From: Tuctoria greenei
Lineage: Eukaryota; Streptophyta; Magnoliopsida; Poales; Poaceae
Reading direction: 5' to 3'
DNA: 64,000 nt
NCBI GenBank assembly: GCA_036927565.1
Contig: JAYESD010000003.1
Location: 189,173,999-189,237,998 of the forward strand
The position numbers and the translations under genes are program-made. The notes under the pieces were generated by a model that saw nothing but the letters and a program-made list of their open reading frames with translations, had not been told where the DNA came from and ran no database searches. Within the stretch, counting starts at the first letter, position 1, and each line of letters begins with the position of its first letter. Below, one piece after another: positions 1 through 9,315 of the stretch.

Positions 1-180
1 GTACAAGGAGACGCGTTAAAACAAAGCTCGTCTCAGTTAAATTGGTATCTGAGACACGCTATCCTCTCTAAAAAGCGGGAGACGCGCATAAAACACGGCA
101 CGTCTCCTATGACCAACGTCTCCCTCTGTTCTGCTAAAAGAGAGACATGCTCTAATTGAAAGCGCGTCTTCGATTCCTCA
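1..180. repeat. Subterminal repeat cluster of the CACTA element (left side)
   Basis: Short inverted pairs of the form gagacgcg...cgtctc follow one another, for example near 8-35, 50-110 and 145-170. Each pair is joined by an AT-rich spacer, so each can fold into a small hairpin. In CACTA elements such subterminal words are transposase-binding sites. The element end itself is not in the window. Confidence 0.65.
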
Positions 181-461
181 CGTCACCTTTAGCTTTGTAA
201 TTTCTCCATTTTGCTTTGGTTCACTATTGATATCACACATCACTGAACTCAGAGCACATTCTCACATGATACCTGAATATAATCAAATCCTTCCTTATGA
301 TACATGAGGTACACCAAGAACACACCACACATTCATTCATTCACACAGTTGAAGAACACACAAGATAATATTCAGTCACATAGATAAACAAAGATAGAAT
401 TCATTCATTAACAATATTTACAAAACAGAAGCTACTAAAAACAACAAAGAAAAACTAAATC

Positions 462-853
462 CTACTCCTCCTCCTCTTCCTCCTCCTCCTCCTCCTCCTC
501 CTCCGACGGTGACTCCGGCGCCGGTGCAACAGGAGCCTAGGTTGGCTGCTCCGGCTGCGCCAGCTGCACCGGTGGTGCAATCCCGTGAACGAGGTTGGTC
601 TCCGTCGCCTCCACTAGGTTTTTGCGGCCCTCAGGGCTAAGCACCTGGGCCATCGTCTCGAACAGAATGTCAAGACGATCGGCCACCCCCGTGAGGGCGA
701 AGAGGTAGTGGCCGATGGTACCCATTCCAGTAAACTGGGGAAGGGTACCCAGACCCAAGGAACTCATGGCGTGAGATGTATTGTTGTATGCCTCTTGCGC
801 AATAAGGAGGCGCTGCTCGATGTTGAACCTCTCGGGGGAGCTGTAGCACAGTT
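462..853 (-). pseudogene. Unrecognised protein fragment with a polyglutamate tail
   Basis: On the minus strand a frame reads from about 853 through an internal Met at 767 to a TAG at 537-539. In the same frame it then continues with a proline-rich stretch into a run of about twelve Glu codons, ending at a stop at 462-464. The Glu run is the (TCC)n tract at 465-503. The upstream part contains a segment reading RLLIAQEAYNN. The reading frame continuing past the stop suggests a once longer protein. I do not recognise the family. It could be a CACTA accessory ORF or another captured host fragment. One in-frame stop makes it a pseudogene as read. Confidence 0.4.
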
Positions 854-1183
854 TCTTACATGGTAGCTCCCTCAGAGGGCTTGGCGACGGAAGGTCGGCC
901 TTGGTGGTGGTGGGTCGTCGGGGCAGAGAAGACGAAGAAAAGAAGAGGATTCAAAGTGAGTGACGCGCTTGTGGAGAACTCACTAGTGATGGCGCCTCTT
1001 AAGTAAGGTTTGTGCGCAGTCGTCGAGGTAGCGGTTGGTTTCCCGCACATTGATGGAATGATGGGACGCATCGATATTGCCTCGGGGAAACGAAAGGTCG
1101 TGCATGTATGTCGCATGTGTATCTGCACCATGCCGCCAAAATTAAGTTCTCCGCAGACCTCGTGCCGCGTGTCTCTCTTTGGA

Positions 1184-1325
1184 CTATGGAAGATGCGCTT
1201 TAGATTAACGCGCGTCTCTCTTTGTTATAGCACGTCTCGCATTTATCTCCCTCGTCTCTTCGTCTCTTCGACAATGGAAGACGCTCTTTAACTTAACGCG
1301 CATCTCGCATTTATCTCTCTCGTCT
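1184..1325. repeat. Imperfect tandem pair of CACTA subterminal-type units
   Basis: A unit starting ATGGAAGATGCGC near 1185 and another starting ATGGAAGACGCTC near 1273 lie about 88 bp apart. Both run into an ACGCGCRTCTC word and then clusters of cgtctc. This is the element's subterminal vocabulary repeated internally, next to the SUMO E2 cargo. Confidence 0.5.
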
Positions 1326-1409
1326 CTTCTTTGCCTCCGGTACTCCTTTATTACTAATCGACCAACAATCCTTTACTAATGGACCAACTCCAGTGCGACA
1401 CCTCCTCTG

Positions 1410-1530
1410 TTCACCATTGCCGTTGTCGTCGTCGTTGCCGTCCTCGTTGTCGTCATCGTTGCCGCGCTTGTTGTCGCCGTCCTCATCGTCGTAGTCATCG
1501 CCGTCACCGTCCTCCTCGTCGTGGTCACTG
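1410..1530. repeat. GTC/GTT-rich trinucleotide tract
   Basis: The plus strand is dominated by gttgtc, gtcgtc and gttgcc triplets. On the minus strand they give an Asp/Asn/Gly-rich artefact frame. The tract sits directly upstream of the captured SUMO E2 start codon and may be expanded 5'UTR sequence of that gene. I see no coding signal in it. Confidence 0.55.
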
Positions 1531-1533
1531 GTC

Positions 1534-2181
1534 ATGGCGCGTAGCCGACTGAAGGAGGAGCGCTTGGCATGGCGCAAGAATCATCCCCATGTATGTACAT
1601 ATGGCACACCGGTCACATAGTTGTATATATGTAGATCTGCAATGGACTGATGAACTTAACTTTAGTTTTGTTTTTCCGTCTGCGTAGGGTTTCTCTGCAA
1701 AGCTTAAATCGGAAGATTTATTGAAGTGATAGCGCATTGTCCCCGGTAAAGAAGGGATAAGTCATGAAGAACAAGCACAATATGAGTTTAACCATCATCC
1801 TCCTATTAATGAATTTCCTTTGTAGACTGACTAGGAAGGTTGTTACTACCCCCTGACAATCTCCTTCTCAGAGGACTATCCATTGTTGCCTCCAAGATGC
1901 GCCTTTCCAAGTCCTTTCTTCCACCCAAATGTCCATCACTCAGGAGCACTCAACATTGGGATTCTTGATCAAGAGACTGTAAGATAAACCTATTTTGCTC
2001 ATGTAATTAGTAATTGTTGCCGAACTTATTTGAATTGGTTTCTTATGTTGCTCAAATTGATATTTCATAGAGGTGGTGCACTGGTTTTACAATCAAAACT
2101 ATACTACTTGAAGTTCAGCATTTGCTGCATCAGCCAAATGCGCCCGATGTTGAAAATTATTGCTATAATCTACTTATCAAG
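1534..2181 (+). pseudogene. SCE1-like: Captured SUMO-conjugating enzyme E2 (SCE1/UBC9-like) fragment with introns
   Basis: Exon 1 (1534-1590) encodes MARSRLKEERLAWRKNHPH, which matches the E2 N terminus of plant SCE1, and is followed by a GTATGT donor. A second piece begins after TAG at 1687 and contains a VPGKEG-like stretch. Exon 3 (1826-1978) gives PLTISFSEDYP, then FFHPNVHHSG. Exon 4 (2071-2181) gives FTIKTILLEVQHLLHQPN. Exons 1, 3 and 4 keep splice-like boundaries, so capture was at DNA level, not by retroposition. The gene is dead: exon 2 has stops, a Trp codon in exon 3 reads TAG, the active-site Cys of the family (in SGTVCLSIL) is replaced by Asn (SGALNIGIL), and the C-terminal helices are missing. 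Sumoylation is the family function; none is expected here. Confidence 0.85.
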
Positions 2182-2183
2182 GT

Positions 2184-2560
2184 TAGACACTTTGTGTTAG
2201 TGACCAACATGGGTTATTCATTCCTCCTTCGACATTTGTCAATTTAAAGAATGTCAATATTTTTAGTATCCATAGCAATATAAGAGATGTGTTCGGGAGC
2301 AAGCTAGATGGTAAAATTTAGATTGATCGATGGGAGCTTTAGGAATAAGTTTAGATTCGAAATTAGTTTAGAGGGCATGCAATGTATGAACTATGAAATT
2401 CATTGAGTTGCAAATTATCTCTGAATTGCAATGTCATCGCGTTTGTTTATCCATAAATTCCAATTAATCCGTGAATTGCAATGTCATTGCATTTGTTTAT
2501 CCCTACAACGGTTCACGATGTTGTGCGAGTGGCAATGTGAAGAGTGCATGAGAGATGAAC
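2184..2560. other. AT-rich CACTA interior, nothing recognised
   Basis: This stretch follows the SUMO E2 fragment and has no coding frame of note. It contains a near-duplicate phrase, gaattgcaatgtcatygc, at about 2424 and 2472. It may be residual intron or downstream sequence of the captured gene. Confidence 0.4.
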
Positions 2561-2564
2561 TTTA

Positions 2565-2910
2565 GAAAGGCACGTCTGAGATACCTATCTGGCAAAAGGG
2601 AGACAGCCCTTACACGGGCTCGTCTCCGATTTGTTTCGAAGATCTTTTGTCCCACCTCGTAAAGCTGAGCATGTTGCAACGATTGTATAAGGCATTGCAC
2701 ACAATTACTTGGAATGTCCTGGATGTTGTTCTGGCTTCAGCATACCGTGGCGCATCTAGGGCACTCCAGCATGTCTGCGGACACAAAATAATGTGAGATG
2801 CCCCTTTGAATGGCTCATCTTTGATTTACTTTGATGTGTCCAGGGCATCAAAATAATGAGAGACGCGCCTTAAATTTGCGCGTCTCCCATTTACACCAAA
2901 AATTTTGTCC
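2565..2910. repeat. Internal cluster of CACTA subterminal words
   Basis: Paired words recur: ggcacgtctgagat, gggagacagccc...gggctcgtctcc near 2608-2628, and gagacgcgcc...gcgcgtctccc near 2860-2890. Such words normally sit near element ends. Their presence in the middle, between the two captured genes, suggests either a nested second CACTA or fusion of two elements. Confidence 0.5.
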
Positions 2911-2989
2911 ATCACGTCCTCTCTCCCAACATTTGGTAAAAATTTTTAGCTGTCGCGCGCTCTCTCGACCTATAAACCGCATATCCTGA

Positions 2990-3320
2990 GCACGCTGCCG
3001 CCATCGACCTCGAACTTCGTGTCATCAGAGAGTTGAGCACGCTGGAGGTTGCTGCCTCATCCCCTGTCCCTGGAGCACACCACCATCGTCCCTCTTTCTC
3101 AACTTGCTCTTCGTCATTGTCGCGCTTCCGGCGTCGACCCCTACCCCGTCGTCAACCCTGACCTTCGTCATCAGAGAGTTGAGCACGTTGGAGCACGCCG
3201 CCGCCTAGACCTCGACCTCGGTAATCGGTATGAGCACTCCGCCACCTTCACATAAGTGGAAATGTTCTCCTTGTCCCCAGAGCACACCAACCTGCTGTCA
3301 TCAGAGAGTTGAGGAACCGC
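2990..3320 (+). repeat. Three-copy GC-rich repeat with CATCAGAGAGTTGAG core
   Basis: The core catcagagagttgag occurs near 3023, 3169 and 3299, each preceded by a CG-rich segment reading cgacc/cgcc. Spacing is about 146 and 130 bp, so the copies have diverged. Short open frames across it are repetitive and match no family I know. Confidence 0.55.
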
Positions 3321-3451
3321 CACTCTGGCACCTCCGCCAGCTCGTCCTGGAGCACGTCGCCGCGTCCCCTATCGCCGGAGAATACCGCCACCTCGACCCT
3401 GCCCTCAAAGCGTACATTCCAGTGATTTTATTCAATTTGAGGATGTCCAAT

Positions 3452-4021
3452 GAAGACTCGTCGTTAATGAAGTCATTGATCCAAAGGGAGAATTTTGATT
3501 ACGATATACATTCATTTTCCTTGTTTATGTCCAATGCAGAAGTAATGTATTTGTTTGGACTATCAATGTATAATAAATTCTGATTCACAAACCCTTGAAA
3601 CTGCAGGAACTGTGGTTGACACTAGCATTTTCCATCCAACTGAGTTTGCTGGAATCAAGGTACCTATGCGATAATTGGTGTTTCTCTCACGAGTTTTTGA
3701 TATCACACTATAAAAGCATCAGTAGAATGTAAATTGTTTGTTTTTTTAGGAGACAAGCACACCAGCTCAGTACCATGTCCTTTACCATGAGAACAATTTC
3801 TCTGCTCATGCCTTGCAGATGCTCACCAACTGCATGTGCTACAAGTAAGCTCTATTCTTCATTCATTAACAGTTCATATGTTTATTACAATTGTATACTA
3901 ATTTGTTCTTGTGTTTATTACAGTTGAATTTTAGAATGTCTGAGTCGGAGCATTAGAGGCTATGAAGGCTCATCATCAGTGAAGTCATTGATCAGGAGAA
4001 TTTTCATTACGGTATACATGA
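3452..4021 (+). repeat. Direct repeat pair flanking the Argonaute fragment
   Basis: A roughly 60-bp segment containing tgaagtcattgatc, gagaatttt and tatacat occurs at about 3452-3511 and again at 3963-4021. The copies are clearly related but diverged. The Argonaute exons lie between them. The pair may mark a segmental duplication or the edges of a captured or inserted block. Confidence 0.6.
3607..3844 (+). pseudogene. AGO-like: Captured Argonaute (PIWI domain) fragment, two exons
   Basis: Exon 3607-3659 encodes TVVDTSIFHPTEFAGIK. After an intron with GT (3660) and AG (3749) ends, exon 3750-3844 encodes TPAQYHVLYHENNF followed by LQMLTNCMCY. The order GTVVD-HPTEF-AGI-YHVL-ENNF-LT-LCY is diagnostic of the C-terminal PIWI domain of plant Argonautes. 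The stretch between HPTEF and AGI (normally DFYLCSH) is deleted. A residue beside YHVL that is usually His is Gln. A GT donor follows at 3845, but no next exon is recognisable. It cannot make an Argonaute protein, but it could be transcribed as AGO-homologous RNA. Confidence 0.85.
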
Positions 4022-4254
4022 TTAGATGATGACAGTTAGGATGTGTGTAATTAGTTGCATTGTAATCAGGATGAACAATCTTTGTTTTGTAGTTAGTATA
4101 ACTCATAATCACGATTGACACTTTGGTAATATTTGATTGGTCATAATAATTTAACGTGTGATAATTTTGGCTATACATATGTTCATGAACAGTATGTTGC
4201 TGACACTGGTAATACGTCTACCAAATCCTGGATAGCTCCTAATAGTAGTGCCTG

Positions 4255-4650
4255 TAAACAATCCAAGACGAGCTGTAGTAGAGAGCGTCTCGGATAACCT
4301 ACATAAAGGAGACAAGCTTCAATAAAGCCCGTCTCACATAAGTTAATGAATCTGCGACCCGCTACATAATAGAGCGTCTCAGATAGTCAATATATCTGCA
4401 ACAGCTTTGTAAGGCCTGTCATGCTTGTAAGCTAGTGGGCGATGCGCGCCAGCGGCGTTTCCAACGACACTGTAAAGATTGTCTATTATGACAAAAAGAA
4501 AGGAGACATGCTTCTTTTGAGCGTGTCTCGCACCTAGTTCGATCGGAAACGTGCCTTGAAGTCCGTCTTTGATGCCACCGTAATGCGAGACGCGATGACG
4601 GAGACACACTGTTTGTTTGTCTCCCTTCTTTGCCCGGGCGCGTTTCGTAT
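4255..4650. repeat. Right subterminal repeat array of the CACTA element
   Basis: Paired words gagacg/gtctc occur near 4265-4295, 4305-4340, 4370-4382, 4500-4530 and 4585-4625. They form back-to-back small inverted repeats approaching the terminus, which is the expected transposase-binding region. Confidence 0.65.
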
Positions 4651-4669
4651 GAGCCTTTCTTACGTAGTG
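4651..4669 (-). repeat. CACTA terminal inverted repeat (right end)
   Basis: Read on the minus strand this is CACTACGTAAGAAAGGCTC. It begins with the CACTA pentamer and an AAGAAA tract. The next three bases on the plus strand, ATG, are the presumed target duplication. Confidence 0.8.
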
Positions 4670-4965
4670 ATGAGGACATCACAACAGCGGAGACACACAT
4701 TGAACTGCAAGGACCAATCACAAGAGCACGAGCACGGTTAATAAATCAACAGGTCAACTCGCTCCTAACTTCCTTTACATGTGAGTTTGAGAATAGATTG
4801 CTATGTGATGATTTAATTGTTATTAGGAACAACGGCGAAGATCAAAAAGTGAAGGAAAGAGGCTTTGGGAGCATGGAAAACCAGCTGGGACGTCCACAAG
4901 TTGATGGAAGCAGTTTACAACTCGGACTCGAGTTCAACTCGGAGTCCAGGAGCAGTCCACCTTAA
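4670..4965 (+). pseudogene. C-terminal tail of a Ty3 polyprotein overlapping the LTR
   Basis: After the CACTA end the frame is open to TAA at 4963-4965. It contains GPITRARARLINQQVNSLL and VIRNNGEDQ, a motif found at the C terminus of many plant Ty3 polyproteins. No integrase sequence precedes it because the CACTA cuts in. Coding that runs into the LTR is known for CRM elements. It is an isolated tail and cannot function. Confidence 0.6.
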
Positions 4966-5529
4966 AACGGATGCCCAAGATGCATACAAACTCCGTTTTT
5001 GATGTTCTACATATGCACGGAAATAGGAGAAGATAAAATTTCCAATGGAGCTGTATCATCTCAAAATACCTCCGGAGTAATCGAGAATCGTCGAAAAATT
5101 TTGAGTCTGGATTTCTGTCCGGTGTTGCGCTACCGAATCGGCCATTTGGGCCTTGTATCCCGTATGAGCCCATTAGGGACACGTCTAAGAGTGTTTTGGC
5201 CGAACTCTAGCCTTTAAATACTGCAGCTGCCAGTCATATTCGGTGGGTTTTTCTTAGATCAATAATATTTCCATTCTACGATTTGTGAGACCCCAACTTC
5301 GCGATTCCAGATCGTGTCTTCGACGTTCTTGCTTGTGTTCCCTGTTGCACTTGCAGGGATTTGCCTTCTTGGAGAGGTCAAGCATGTGCATCATGGTTGA
5401 TAACCAACAGAGCAGTGGTGTAGTGATTGTAGTAGTATTCGAACTGCTCGAATGCTGCGGATCATCAAGGTCGAGTTCTCCACACCAATTGACTTACATT
5501 TTAGAAGATCGGGCCTAAACTACTCATCA
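4670..5529 (+). repeat. CRM-like Ty3 LTR, lacking its first bases because of the CACTA insertion
   Basis: The right end reads ACTACTCATCA. The left, just after the CACTA, reads ATGAGGACATC. If the missing bases are TG, the LTR runs TGATGAGGACATC...TCATCA, with matching TGATGA/TCATCA ends and a start like centromeric CRM LTRs. A TTTAAATA promoter-like box lies at 5213-5220 and an AATAAT signal near 5260. A Ty3 polyprotein tail is read through its first 295 bases. Its right edge abuts copia RT with no gap, so it is the right LTR, or a solo LTR, of an element that entered that copia element. Clade assignment is inference. Confidence 0.6.
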
Positions 5530-6330
5530 GGTTTCCTCCTTGGTTTGCTTGATTTGCAGCCCCAAAAAGTACGTGAGTTCTCCCATCATACTAATCTCAA
5601 ATTCTGAACTCATCATAGCTGAAAACTTGGATACAAGATCATGAGAAGCACAACCAAAGATAATATCATCCACATACACTTGAACAAATAATGAGTCATT
5701 TACATGCTTAAGCACAAAAAGAGTTTTATCAACCTTGCCTATGGTAAACCCCTTTTCAAGTAAGAATGTTTTTAACCTATCATACCATGCTCTAGGGGCT
5801 TGTTTGAGACTGTACAAGGCTTTGGACAGTTTGTAAACATGATTAGGAAAATCTGGATTTTCAAAACCAGGTGGTTGCTCTACATAAACCTCCTCATCAA
5901 TGTAGCCATTAAAAAAAGAACTTTTAACATCCATTTGGTATAACTTGAAATCTTTAGATGTAGCAAAAGCTAACAAAATTCTTATGGCTTCTAATCTAGT
6001 AACATGAGCAAAAGTTTCATCAAAATCTAGAGCTTCAATTTGTGTGAAACCTTGAGCAACCAACCTAGCCTTCTTCCTAATCACAACCCCATCCTCACAT
6101 TGTTTATTTTTAAACACCCATTTAGTTCCAATTAAAGTGTGACCTTGGGGTGGAGGTACAAGTTTCCAAACATTATTTCTTTAAAAATTTTGTAACTCTT
6201 CTTGAACGGCAATAATCCAAGATTCATTAATGAGTACATGTGATATATCTTTGGGTTCAAAAGAAGCAACAAAAGCAAAATGAGTGTGAGAGTTTGGATC
6301 GCAAAACTTGGACTGTGTGACTCGTTCATG
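5527..6330 (-). pseudogene. Copia reverse transcriptase, truncated at its C terminus
   Basis: The frame contains IGTKWVFKNKQ (reading across a stop near 6181), KARLVAQGFTQ, DVKSSFFNGYIDEEVYVEQP, LKQAPRAWYDRL and the catalytic YVDDIIFG. It ends at GLQIKQTKEE. All are standard landmarks of copia RT (RVT_2). Both catalytic Asp of YVDD are kept, so the domain is well preserved. It is cut by the CRM-like LTR before RNase H; the TGA closing the frame is formed by the first bases of that LTR. Confidence 0.9.
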
Positions 6331-6680
6331 CAAGCTCCCAATGATTTGTTGTAGAATATGACTTTTGAGGATTCGGAGGGGAGTAGACACTTCACAAGCT
6401 CCTTGTTCTTCATGTTCACCACAGATCGAAGAACTTGTGACTTGAGGACGATCTGTACCATCTGCAGTAGTTGTTGGTGCTAGTTGTGGTGCAAAATCAG
6501 TGGCGTGAGCAATGTATTTGCTTCTGAATTTTTGGGCAGCACCACACACTTCTTTGTCTTCTTCGATAAAAATATTCTCCTCCTACGGATATGGATCTGG
6601 ACCTACAATATTGGAGCTAGTACTTGGGCTAGATTCATCAAAAGAAACCTTATAAGTCTCCAAAATTTTGTTAGTATCAA

Positions 6681-7590
6681 TTAAAAGCACATGATAGCCT
6701 CTAGTATGAGATGGATAACAAAGAAACATGCCATGAACAGATCTAGATTCAAATTTATCAAGAATACCATGTTTCTTAACAAAGCATTTGCAACCAAAGA
6801 CTGGAAAGTGTATGACACTAGGCCTATGTCCAAACCAAAATTCATATGGTGTTTTTGTAGCTTAGCACTCAAGAAAACACGATTTAAGATATAACAAGCG
6901 GTTGCAATTGCATCTGCCCAAAATTTTCTAGGAGTTTGATATTCATCAAGCATAGTCCTAGCCATCTCAACTAAGGTTCTATTCTTTCTCTCTACAACAT
7001 CATTTCGTTGAGGTATATAAGGTGAAGAAAATTGGTGAGCTATTCTATTTTCAGCACAAAAGTGATCAAACGATTGATTTTTAAATTTGGATCCGTTATC
7101 ACTTCTAATTGCTTTTAAAGATCCTGGGTGATCAATTGATAATCTAAGAAATAAAGTTCTAAAGTGACTAAATCTTCATTTTTAGATGTCATAAAGTAAA
7201 CCTAAGAGTATCTAGAATAGTCATCAACAATCACAAGAACATACCATTTAGCTCTGAATGATTGAACACGTGAAGGTCCTACGGTGTCAAGGTGCAAAAG
7301 TTGATCCGGTTCAGTTGCCATGATCATTGTGAGAGGATCATGTGAACCTACAACTATCTTAGCATGTCTACAAGAAGAGCACACAATTTATTTGTCTCCT
7401 TTAAGCTTAGGCAGCCCACGTATGCAATTAAGATCACTAACACGCGTTAGACGATCAAAGCGTATGTGACCAAGTCTACGATGCCAAAAATATAAGTCAT
7501 TTGAATCATTAGCAACTAGACACCTATGCTTAGAAAATGAGATATCAAAATCAGCTTTAAAAACTCTTCCAAACCGAGACATGTTAAAAA
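6681..7590 (-). pseudogene. Copia integrase (zinc domain plus catalytic core), degraded
   Basis: The N-terminal part reads LYFWHRRLGHIRFDRL and then CSSCRHAK, the H-H-C-C zinc-binding region. The core follows with HLDTVGPSR and VLVIVDDYSR, carrying the first catalytic Asp residues. The C-terminal portion at 6681-6965 has MARTMLDEYQTPRKFWADAIATACYILNR (shown in part), the usual post-core landmark. Several stops and frameshifts occur, including one between the zinc domain and CSSC and more near 7000-7200. It joins viral-like cDNA to host DNA in active relatives; this copy is dead. Confidence 0.85.
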
Positions 7591-7608
7591 TAAGCTCACT
7601 GTTTGAAT

Positions 7609-7872
7609 CTACAACCTTGCAGTAAATTTTAGCAAAATAATTTCTAGATTTTCATCTAATGATTGTGAAACATAAATCATGTTGTATTTCAAATTTTTAA
7701 CAAGTGCCACATCCTTCAAAGTATAGTGATTATTTACTCTCACCGAACCTTTAGCAATTGTAGGAGTTGAAGAATTATTGGCAAAAGTAACATTCTCTAC
7801 ACTTGACACAAAAGAGAGGGAGGGGAACAAATCTTTGTTACCAGTCATATAGCATGAGCAACCTGAATCCAC
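7609..7872 (-). pseudogene. Copia aspartic protease region
   Basis: The frame starts MDSGCSCYMTGNKDLF, matching the copia retropepsin motif DSGCSxHMTG, with His changed to Tyr. ANNSSTPTIAKGSVRV and LKDVALVKNLKYNMIYVSQ follow as expected. The protease would cut the Gag-Pol polyprotein. The active Asp is present. It lies between the gag zinc knuckles and the integrase. Confidence 0.85.
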
Positions 7873-7959
7873 AATCCAATGTTCTCCTTCCTCAAACGTG
7901 TTACCTACATAGAATCACAATACGTCAATGACTCAATACCAGGGTTAGTCAAAAGGCAT

Positions 7960-9315
7960 TTAGGAATCCAGTACTAAGTCACACGACATGAACAGGAAAA
8001 CACGCGAAAGCTGAGACAAAACAACAGGTTTATGAGCCAAAGTTTGAGGATTTTGGTACCCAACTACTGACTTACGAGGTGTTACATGTGTAACACGAAA
8101 AATATTAGGTTTGGGAGCAAACATTGCATGTTTTTGACTCATAACAGCAGGTTGCATGTTCTTGATATTTGGTTTAGCATGTGCAGCAAATGTTGCATGA
8201 GAGTTGTGAAATCTAGCTTGCATTTCTTTCTTTCTTTGTTGTTTAGCTAGTCTATAACAAAAATCTATGACATGACCATCTCTACCATAGTGGGTACAAT
8301 GGAATTTAACTTTGTGTTCATGTCTAGATGAGCAAGAAACATGTTTATTAGAAGCTAAATGAGACAGCACCCCTGCAGATTTGAAAACCACTACTTTGTT
8401 TAGGAACTGTTTGAATCAAACAACTTCCTAATGATATTACAATTTTAGGTGGATGTGCCTTAGCATGAGCATGAGAATCAAAATCTAAACCAGTTTTATC
8501 ATTGCAAGACTTGAAAGAATTCAGCAGCAAGTTTAGGTTCTTATTTGCATTACAAAACCGATCTAATGTCCTATGCATGTCATAAAGTTTATTGGACAGA
8601 CTAAGAAAATTTTCACATGAATTTTTTCCTTTTAATTTGCAATTAGAACAATTTTTAACTTCATGATCACGTAAAGCATTGTTCAAAATAGAACAATGCA
8701 AATCAATTGTAGAACAGCGAGCATCTTTCAAGTTTTTATCATTAAGTGCAACAAACTATCTGTTCTTTTCAATTTCTAAATCAAGTTTATCAAGTGTGGA
8801 GGTGTGCGCACTTCTTAGAGAGGACAATTGTTCATATATTAAATCACATGAGGAACAAGAATCATCACTTGGAATCAAAAATTTCAAACCATTAATTTCA
8901 GATTCTAGTGACTCAATTTTAATAGCATTATCTCGAAGCTTTTTGTCCTTTTCTTAACTATAACAGTGGCACGAGAAATAGCATCACACATTTCTTCACA
9001 AGTAGGACATACCTCTTCATTATCGCTATTCTGTTCTGCCTCCTCCATACTTGATCTTGACTTGCCCGCCATGAAGCACAAGTTTGACAAATCATCTTCA
9101 TCTTCATCACTTCTGATGTCCACATCACTCAAGCCAAGTTCTTGAAGTGCGGACATAAAATTATTCACCAATTGGCGTCCTGTAAAACCTTTCTTTTTCT
9201 TGTTTTTGTTTATAGTGGAGTGTTTCGTCCTTGTTTGCTTTTCAACACAGGAAGTAGAACCTAAAAGGTTAGGGCAATCCGTGTGAAAATGTCTTGTCTT
9301 ACCACATTCGAAGCA
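7960..9315 (-). pseudogene. C-terminal gag of the SIRE-like element with two zinc knuckles
   Basis: Near 9315-9260 the minus strand reads CFECGKTRHFHTDC, a CX2CX4HX4C knuckle. Next come lysine-rich sequence and an acidic stretch DVDIRSDEDEDDLSNLCFMAG with NSDNEEVCPTCEEM. A second knuckle-like motif, CTHYGRDGHVIDFC, occurs at about 8250-8310. This acidic, coiled-coil-prone middle with a second knuckle is typical of SIRE/Maximus elements. Stops and a frame overlap near 8348-8391 break it. Confidence 0.75.

Larger units (their letters stand above)
1..4669. mobile_element. CACTA (En/Spm-type) DNA transposon carrying host gene fragments; left end outside window
   Basis: The right terminus is clear: the element ends CTTACGTAGTG, whose reverse complement starts CACTACGTAAG, the CACTA signature. 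Inside both flanks are many paired gagacgcg/cgtctc words, the subterminal repeats typical of this superfamily. I see no intact transposase, so the element is probably non-autonomous. Its cargo includes an intron-containing SUMO E2 fragment and an Argonaute fragment, as in gene-capturing Pack-CACTA elements. The three bases after the end are ATG. The left end and the other TSD copy lie outside the window, so the full length is unknown. Confidence 0.85.

Noticed and set aside
1311..1577. Minus-strand Asp/Asn-rich 88-codon frame
   Set aside because: It is the complement of a GTC/GTT trinucleotide tract next to the captured SUMO E2 exon and overlaps that exon in antisense.
3049..3583. Open frames of 68 and 117 codons in the CACTA interior
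   Set aside because: They cross a tandem GC-rich repeat and then AT-rich sequence, show no family motif, and switch composition midway.
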